NCBI GenBank assembly: GCA_014381505.1 | Contig: JACNLK010000023.1 | Location: 1 to 32,136, forward strand | Length of the DNA: 32,136 nt | Source of the DNA: Candidatus Desulfatifera sulfidica | Lineage (GTDB): Bacteria; Desulfobacterota; Desulfobulbia; Desulfobulbales; Desulfocapsaceae | Direction of reading: 5' to 3' | Shown here: positions 26,627 through 32,136 of the stretch, piece after piece | Numbering within the stretch: position 1 is the stretch's first letter | Layout: every line of letters starts with the position of its first letter | The notes under the pieces: generated by a model | Databases searched by the model: none | Told to the model about the DNA's origin: nothing | Seen by the model: only the letters and a program-made list of their open reading frames with translations | Position numbers and translations under genes: made by a program

Positions 26627-27499
26627 ATGAAGATCCGTAAGGCAGTAATTCCAGTGGCCGGTTTAGGAACCCGTTTTTTGCCTGCCACCAAGGCTATTCC
26701 TAAAGAAATGCTGACCATTGTTGATCGCCCCACCATTCAATATATAGTTGAAGAGGCAGTGACCTCGGGTATAGAACAGGTGATTTTTGTCACCAGTGAG
26801 GGGAAATCGGCCATTGAAAACCATTTTGATTATAATTTCGAACTGGATATGGTTTTGAAGGAAAAGAACAAAATTTCCTTGGGTCAGGAGTTGGAAGAGA
26901 TATCGAATTTGATCGATATTATTTCCGTTCGTCAAAAAAAACCACTGGGGCTGGGGCATGCCATCTGGACGGCCCGGCACGTTGTTGGTGACGAACCTTT
27001 CATGGTTCTGCTGGGTGATGATCTTGTTCTGAATGATCAGCCCTGTGCTAAACAGATGCTTGATCTCTTTGCAGAGGTGCAGGAATCCATTGTTGCCGTA
27101 CAGCGGGTTCCCATGAATGAAACATATCAGTACGGTATTGTCGAGGGTGAAGCTTTGGAGCGCAAGTGGACCCATCAGGTTCATCGTATGATTGAAAAGC
27201 CTGCTCCCGGGACATCACATTCGGATATGGCCATCATTGGTCGTTATGTTCTCATGCCGGAGATCTTTGATTATCTGGGACGCACGACCCCTGGGCATGG
27301 TGGTGAAATTCAGCTCACTGATGCCCTTTTGGCCCTGAGTAATAAGCGTGGCATGTATGCGTATGAGTTTCAGGGCACTCGCTATGATGCCGGAGATAAG
27401 TTGGGGTACCTCAAGGCCATTCTAGCCTATGGCCTGAATCATGAATCCCTGGGAGCCCCACTGAAGGCACACCTGAAACAGTTGGTTGTTGATCTGTGA
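26627..27499 (+). CDS. galU: UTP-glucose-1-phosphate uridylyltransferase
   Basis: This 290-residue nucleotidyltransferase makes UDP-glucose from UTP and glucose-1-phosphate for envelope polysaccharide. The N-terminal AVIPVAGLGTRFLPATKAIP with following KEML is the nucleotide-binding signature. MVLLGDDLV, VEGEALERKW and RYVLMPEIFDYL are further family motifs, and GHGGEIQLTDAL and GTRYDAGDKLGYLKA close the active site. TAGAGG precedes the ATG. The gene is divergent from hrpA and 47 bases upstream of priA. Confidence 0.96.
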   Translation: MKIRKAVIPVAGLGTRFLPATKAIPKEMLTIVDRPTIQYIVEEAVTSGIEQVIFVTSEGKSAIENHFDYNFELDMVLKEKNKISLGQELEEISNLIDIISVRQKKPLGLGHAIWTARHVVGDEPFMVLLGDDLVLNDQPCAKQMLDLFAEVQESIVAVQRVPMNETYQYGIVEGEALERKWTHQVHRMIEKPAPGTSHSDMAIIGRYVLMPEIFDYLGRTTPGHGGEIQLTDALLALSNKRGMYAYEFQGTRYDAGDKLGYLKAILAYGLNHESLGAPLKAHLKQLVVDL

Positions 27500-27546
27500 T
27501 TCTCTCATGCCTTTATGCTGCGTGCTAACCATACTGTGATTTCGTT

Positions 27547-30078
27547 ATGACCCTGCTTGAAGTTGCGGTGGCCGCCCCCCTGGTTCACACCCTTACCTAT
27601 ACCCTGGATCAGGGATCAGTGCCTGCGGGCTGTCGGGTCCTGGTGCCGTTGGGGCGAAGGCGGGTCACTGGCTATGTGCTGGGGGAGCAGCATCGGGCGC
27701 CCAAAGGATTTGCTCTTAAATCGGTCATTGAGATTCTTGATCGTACCCCTCTTTTTCCGGTCAATCTTGTTCCTTTTTTCCGCTGGATTGCTGATTATTA
27801 TCACTACCCTCTTGGTGAGGTGATTAAGACCGCCTTGCCTGGAGGGCTCAGTGTACAAAGCCGCAAACGGATCAGCCTGGTTCACCCTTCGGAATCTACA
27901 GGAGCTGCAAAAGCTGTCTCTCACGATGAAACAAAGCGTCCGGGCTGGTATCAGCAGTTGTGTAGAGATGGCAGTCTAACACTCTCTGAGTGTGCAAAAA
28001 TCCTCAAGACCGCAGCGGGCAGACGTCAGGTTCAGAAACTGCTGGATCAAGGTCTTGTGGTCATTCAGGAAGAGCTGGTCGGTAGCCGCTCCGGTGTTAA
28101 GACCGAGACGTGTTATGGATTGCTTCCTGAACTGTTGCCTCCTGAAATCTCTACAAAGTTCATCAGTTCGCAAGAGGGGCCACTTGGGAAGACCCAATTG
28201 CAACAGTTGTTGGCCTGGCTCCCTGCAATTGAAGAATTATCTCTTCCTGAACTCAAAACCCTCTATTACCTGCTCAGTCTTTCGGGGCCCCACATACAAC
28301 GGCCAGTGCCCGGGAAAGAGCTGCGTTGCCTGTACAGCGGTGCTAGCAAGGGGTTGACCAGTCTGCTGGCAAGAGGAGTGATTCAAGCATTGGAGCAGCG
28401 TGTTTTTCGGAGCCCTTCGGGGGAGTTACTCCCCTTCTTTTCGCGCCCCGTTGATTTGTCACCCGAGCAGGAGCACGTCCTGAGCGAGATTTTGCCTCAA
28501 GTGGCTGAGCGCTTTTTTTGCCCCTGTCTTCTCTTTGGCATCACCGGCAGCGGCAAAACCGAGGTCTATTTACGGGCGGCCGAAGCGACCCTGGCCCGAG
28601 GCCGTGACGTCCTGATTTTGGTGCCGGAGATCGCCTTGGCAACTCAACTTGAAGGGCATTTTGTCTCACGTTTTGGTGACAAGGTTGTTCTGATGCACAG
28701 TGGATTGTCAGCAGGGGAACGCTATGATCAGTGGACTCTGGCCGCATCGGGGCAGGCCAAGGTGGTGATTGGCGCCCGCTCAGCAGTCTTTGCCCCTTTG
28801 GCCGACCCCGGTCTGATCATTGTTGATGAGGAGCATGACGGCGGATTCAAACAGGATGACGGTCTGCGTTACAACGGCCGTGATCTTGCCGTACTCCGAG
28901 GCAAGATTCAGGAGAGCGTGGTCATTCTCGGATCGGGAACTCCCTCGGTGACCAGTTCGTACCATGCCCGTAGTGGAAAATATCGACTTCTGACCATGAA
29001 AAAAAGGGTTCAGGAGCGATCTCTGCCCAAAATTAGCCTGGTCGATCTGCGCGATAAGAATGAAAGAGAACGGGGGCGGGCCATAGGCCGTCAGCTGGAG
29101 CAGGGCTTGCGTGAGACGCTGGCAAGTGGTCATCAAAGTTTGCTTCTTTTGAACAGACGTGGTTTTTCATCTGTGTTGCTTTGTAAAGATTGTGGCGAAC
29201 CAGTGCAATGTCGTCATTGCAAGGTCAGCCTCACATACCACCAGGGGCGCAAACAGCTGATCTGTCATCATTGTGGTTTTACATTAAAAAGCGCTGTGAT
29301 CTGCAGCAGCTGCCGGTCGACTGAGCTGGTTCCTGTCGGGTTTGGTACGGAACGTATCGAGGATGAGATACGAAGTCTGTTCCCCGAGGCCAGAATTGCC
29401 CGGCTTGATGCTGATACGGCAGGTGATCGTAAGCAGTTCCTTACCATCCTCAGCTCCATGCGTGAACACAGGATCGATATCCTGATTGGAACCCAAATGA
29501 TTGCCAAGGGGCATGACTTCCCGCTGGTGACTTTGGTGGGGGTGATCTGGGCCGATGGTGGTTTGTGTATGCCCGATTTTCGTGGGGGGGAGAGAACCTA
29601 TCAACTCCTTTCACAAGTGGCCGGGCGAGCAGGGCGGGGGGATGTTGCAGGACGAGTTATGGTTCAGACCTATCGACCGGATCATTACGCGGTTGAGCTG
29701 GCCCGACAACATGACTATGAGACTTTTTTTGAACGGGAGATTGCCCTGCGCAGTTCACCGTGTTTTCCACCGCTGGTACGATTGGTTAATCTGCAAATCA
29801 GTGGCGGCCGCGATCCCCAGGTGAGGCAGGCGGCCCAGGATTTGGCCGCCTTCTGTCGTAACATCATGAAAGAGCTTGGACTGCAGCTTGAACTGCTCGG
29901 CCCGGCCCCAGCGCCTCTGGAGCGACTTCGTGACCGCTATCGCTGGCAACTCCTGGTCAAAAGTAAGAGCTGCGGTGACCTTCAGCGTCTCTGTGGTCGG
30001 ATTACCGAAGCACGCAATGACCTGAGTCGAGGTGACCTGGCCATTGTTATTGATGTGGATCCGGAAAATTTACTCTGA
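27547..30078 (+). CDS. priA: Primosomal protein N' (replication restart helicase)
   Basis: This 843-residue DNA helicase restarts collapsed replication forks. The N-terminal 3'-DNA-binding domain (VAVAAPLVHTLTYTLDQG) is followed by a variable linker, Walker A GITGSGKT (331-338), and DEEH (427-430) with HDGGFKQDDGLRYNGRDLA. The zinc-binding region has eight cysteines in CxxC pairs (CKDC, CRHC, CHHC, CSSC), then GTERIEDEI, GTQMIAKGHDFP and VAGRAGRG of the second RecA domain. The C-terminal domain has LLGPAPAPLERLR. The chain is somewhat longer than E. coli PriA (about 730), mainly through extra sequence at about residues 110-310. Confidence 0.95.
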   Translation: MTLLEVAVAAPLVHTLTYTLDQGSVPAGCRVLVPLGRRRVTGYVLGEQHRAPKGFALKSVIEILDRTPLFPVNLVPFFRWIADYYHYPLGEVIKTALPGGLSVQSRKRISLVHPSESTGAAKAVSHDETKRPGWYQQLCRDGSLTLSECAKILKTAAGRRQVQKLLDQGLVVIQEELVGSRSGVKTETCYGLLPELLPPEISTKFISSQEGPLGKTQLQQLLAWLPAIEELSLPELKTLYYLLSLSGPHIQRPVPGKELRCLYSGASKGLTSLLARGVIQALEQRVFRSPSGELLPFFSRPVDLSPEQEHVLSEILPQVAERFFCPCLLFGITGSGKTEVYLRAAEATLARGRDVLILVPEIALATQLEGHFVSRFGDKVVLMHSGLSAGERYDQWTLAASGQAKVVIGARSAVFAPLADPGLIIVDEEHDGGFKQDDGLRYNGRDLAVLRGKIQESVVILGSGTPSVTSSYHARSGKYRLLTMKKRVQERSLPKISLVDLRDKNERERGRAIGRQLEQGLRETLASGHQSLLLLNRRGFSSVLLCKDCGEPVQCRHCKVSLTYHQGRKQLICHHCGFTLKSAVICSSCRSTELVPVGFGTERIEDEIRSLFPEARIARLDADTAGDRKQFLTILSSMREHRIDILIGTQMIAKGHDFPLVTLVGVIWADGGLCMPDFRGGERTYQLLSQVAGRAGRGDVAGRVMVQTYRPDHYAVELARQHDYETFFEREIALRSSPCFPPLVRLVNLQISGGRDPQVRQAAQDLAAFCRNIMKELGLQLELLGPAPAPLERLRDRYRWQLLVKSKSCGDLQRLCGRITEARNDLSRGDLAIVIDVDPENLL

Positions 30079-30217
30079 TGGCCTGCTCAATCTCGGGCGC
30101 ATTCTGGCTTGATTAACCAAAAAAATACCGCAGGCATATGGTCTGTATTCCGAGGATGCAGTTTGAGGGGGCGTGCAGATCCTGGGTGAGAAGACAATTT
30201 TTTAAGGGAGCCTCTTG

Positions 30218-30973
30218 TTACAGTCCCGTTAAAATCCCTTTGAGATATTCGCGGTTGAGTCGGGCGATATTGCGGATGGATATGTTCTTGGGGCAGACCG
30301 CCTCGCATTCTTTTTCGTTGGTGCAGTTGCCAAACCTTTCCAGATCCATGGTCCTGACCATATTCTGGGCCCGTTCTTTGCGCTCAGGTTGACCCTGCGG
30401 CAGGAGGGCCAGCTGGGATATTTTTGCACTGGTGAAGAGCATGGCTGAGCCATTGGGACAGCTGGCAATACAGGCTCCGCACCCAATACAGGCGGCGGCA
30501 TCCATGGCCAGTTCTGATGTCTGCGATGGGATAGGGATGCTGTTGCCTTCCGGGGTGCCACCTGTGTTGACTGAAACATAGCCACCGGATTGGATGATTC
30601 GATCCAGGGATGAGCGGTCAATAACCAGATCCCGTTGGACCTTGAAGGCCCGGGAGCGGAAGGGCTCGACAACTATCGTTTCACCGTTTTTAAAATGACG
30701 CATATGAAGTTGGCAGAGGGTCGTCCCGGGCTCAGGTCCATGCGCGATACCATTGACCACTGCACCGCATGTACCGCAGATTCCCTCACGGCAGTCGTGA
30801 TCAAAGGCCACCGGCTCTAAATTCTTATGGGTCAGCTCTTCGTTAAGGACGTCAAGCATTTCCAGGAATGACATGTCTGTGGAGATGTCATTCAGGTTGT
30901 ATGACTCAAATATCCCATCGCTGATACTGTCTTCCTGACGCCAGATTTCGAGTTTAATGTTGATTGTGGGCAT
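30218..30973 (-). CDS. sdhB: Succinate dehydrogenase/fumarate reductase iron-sulfur subunit
   Basis: This 251-residue protein carries three clusters: [2Fe-2S] with CREGICGTC (Cys61, 66, 69) and Cys87; then [12 protein letters not shown] (Cys162, 165, 168, 172) and [12 protein letters not shown] (Cys217, 223, 227) for [4Fe-4S] and [3Fe-4S]. It passes electrons between the flavin of SdhA and the quinone-binding membrane subunit. The sequence style, including [19 protein letters not shown], resembles the non-classical type-B/menaquinone group, in which the enzyme may work as succinate dehydrogenase or fumarate reductase. It lies 63 bases downstream of sdhA and is cotranscribed with it. Direction of the reaction cannot be read from sequence. 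Confidence 0.93.
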   Translation of the reverse strand: MPTINIKLEIWRQEDSISDGIFESYNLNDISTDMSFLEMLDVLNEELTHKNLEPVAFDHDCREGICGTCGAVVNGIAHGPEPGTTLCQLHMRHFKNGETIVVEPFRSRAFKVQRDLVIDRSSLDRIIQSGGYVSVNTGGTPEGNSIPIPSQTSELAMDAAACIGCGACIASCPNGSAMLFTSAKISQLALLPQGQPERKERAQNMVRTMDLERFGNCTNEKECEAVCPKNISIRNIARLNREYLKGILTGL

Positions 30974-31036
30974 TGTTTTTTAATTGGTTATTTCTGTGTT
31001 CTTTTTATCGTTCGCGTGATGGTTTGACTGGATGTG

Positions 31037-32136
31037 TTACTTGTAGCTTCTCTGGCTTGGGCTGACATTTTCAAAGGTCAGTTCCTCGCGGTGCAGAAGT
31101 GGCTTTTTGTCTTCACCCTGGTACTCCCAGACAGACACGTGGCTGAAGTTTTCATCGTTACGCAGGGCCTCGTTTTCTTCTGTCTGACTTTCTTCCCGTA
31201 AATGACAGCCGCAGGATTCCTCGCGGGCCAGGGCATCACGGATCATAATTTCAGCAAACTCGAGAAAATCGGCAACACGACCGGCACGCTCCAAAGACTG
31301 GTTTAACTGTTCGCCTTTACCGGGGACATAGACCTTCTCCCAGAATCTCTGCTGGATCTCGGGCAGTTTCTTCAGCGCCAATTCCAGTCCTTCGCTGTTA
31401 CGTGCCATGCCGCAATTATCCCAGAGAAGTCGACCCAATTCCCTATGAATCTCGTCTACTGTTACGGAGTCCTCTGTTTTTTTGGAACTGTTGCGCAGCA
31501 GGCGTTTGATCCGTTGTTTACAGCTCTCCTCGGCTTCGGTAAAGGCCTGGTGGGAGGTGGTTACGGTTGTTTGTTCAGTACTGCCGAGAAAATGGGCAAT
31601 TGAGGTACCTACAACAAAATATCCGTCGGCCAGTCCCTGCATCAGCGCACTGGCCCCAAGGCGGTTGGCTCCGTGATCTGAAAAATTACATTCGCCAATG
31701 GCAAACAGGCCAGGAATGGTGGTCATCAGGTCATAATCGACCCACAGTCCGCCCATGGTGTAATGGACGGCAGGATAGATCATCATGGGTTCGTGCAACG
31801 GGTTGCTGGCTGTTATCTTCTCATACATCTGGAAAAGATTGCCGTACTTACGGAGAATTACATCCTCGCCGTCACGGTTGATGGCCTCGCTGAAATCAAG
31901 ATATACAGCAAGATTAGTGGAACCCACACCTTTGCCGGCATCACATTGTTCTTTGGCATTACGTGAGGCCACATCCCGGGGGACCAGGTTACCAAAGCTG
32001 GGATACTTGTTCTCCAGGTAATAGTCGCGTTCCTCTTCGGGGATATCTGCAGGTGAGCGCTTGTCCCCTGGGTTTTTTGGAACCCATACTCGACCATCAT
32101 TGCGCAGACTCTCACTCATCAGGGTCAACTTTGACA
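31037..32136 (-). CDS. sdhA: Succinate dehydrogenase/fumarate reductase flavoprotein subunit, 3' part
   Basis: The frame is open from the right edge, so the N-terminal FAD-binding part is missing and about 366 residues are present. [19 protein letters not shown] contains the His-Tyr-x-x-Gly-Gly substrate loop, and [20 protein letters not shown] is the FAD-binding C-terminal motif. After this comes the helical C-terminal domain ([20 protein letters not shown]) and a tail with [12 protein letters not shown], where the arginine and cysteine-rich stretch is typical. The early segment [18 protein letters not shown] is typical of type-B enzymes. A TTG at 32126-32128 is internal, not a start. The protein covalently binds FAD and interconverts succinate and fumarate. 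Confidence 0.93.
   Translation of the reverse strand, partial: SKLTLMSESLRNDGRVWVPKNPGDKRSPADIPEEERDYYLENKYPSFGNLVPRDVASRNAKEQCDAGKGVGSTNLAVYLDFSEAINRDGEDVILRKYGNLFQMYEKITASNPLHEPMMIYPAVHYTMGGLWVDYDLMTTIPGLFAIGECNFSDHGANRLGASALMQGLADGYFVVGTSIAHFLGSTEQTTVTTSHQAFTEAEESCKQRIKRLLRNSSKKTEDSVTVDEIHRELGRLLWDNCGMARNSEGLELALKKLPEIQQRFWEKVYVPGKGEQLNQSLERAGRVADFLEFAEIMIRDALAREESCGCHLREESQTEENEALRNDENFSHVSVWEYQGEDKKPLLHREELTFENVSPSQRSYK

Noticed and set aside
1-32136. Mobile elements, CRISPR arrays, tRNA and rRNA genes
   Set aside because: I saw no transposase or integrase, no regularly spaced repeats, and no cloverleaf or rRNA-like sequence in the window.

Overview
The window reads as a chromosomal segment from an anaerobic, sulfate-reducer-like member of the Desulfobacterota. 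A Desulfobulbales-type relative is my best guess. That placement is inferred from gene content, chiefly an fdhA-hdrA-mvhD cluster with in-frame UGA (selenocysteine) codons and a menaquinone-type sdhAB/frdAB pair; no database search was possible. Gene density is high and most genes are core metabolism or housekeeping. I see no insertion sequence, prophage, CRISPR array, rRNA or tRNA.

Region 1 (1-4332) is an electron-transfer operon. It holds the 3' end of a molybdopterin formate dehydrogenase catalytic subunit, a 1021-residue tandem HdrA-like flavo-iron-sulfur protein, and an MvhD-like [2Fe-2S] subunit, closed by a strong intrinsic terminator. Both hdrA and mvhD are interrupted by a UGA exactly where the families carry a conserved cysteine, and each UGA is followed about 20-30 nt later by a compact hairpin that looks like a bacterial SECIS element. 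Together they would move formate electrons through flavin and Fe-S centres in the cytoplasm.

Region 2 (4333-9941) has a long non-coding stretch, a 29-codon ORF with a strong ribosome-binding site, a UspA-type stress protein, the radical SAM protein AmrS, dusB (minus strand) and a full-length transketolase ending in a bidirectional terminator. Region 3 (9971-13159, minus strand) is a three-gene unit: glycogen branching enzyme glgB, a 65-residue unknown protein and a DUF4126-like membrane protein. Region 4 (13530-16134) holds yqgE, a YkgJ-type cysteine-cluster protein, rlmH, and the convergent rsmJ.

Region 5 (16195-22698) is the most unusual part. It is a tight plus-strand unit of malate dehydrogenase, a 781-residue CofD/YvcK-like protein with an unrecognised C-terminal region of about 245 residues, trkA and trkH. 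It couples a C4-acid enzyme, a possible central-carbon/envelope regulator and potassium uptake. Region 6 (22763-30078) has hrpA (minus strand), galU and priA. Region 7 (30218-32136, minus strand) has the Fe-S subunit and the 3' part of the flavoprotein subunit of succinate dehydrogenase/fumarate reductase; the flavoprotein gene runs off the right edge.
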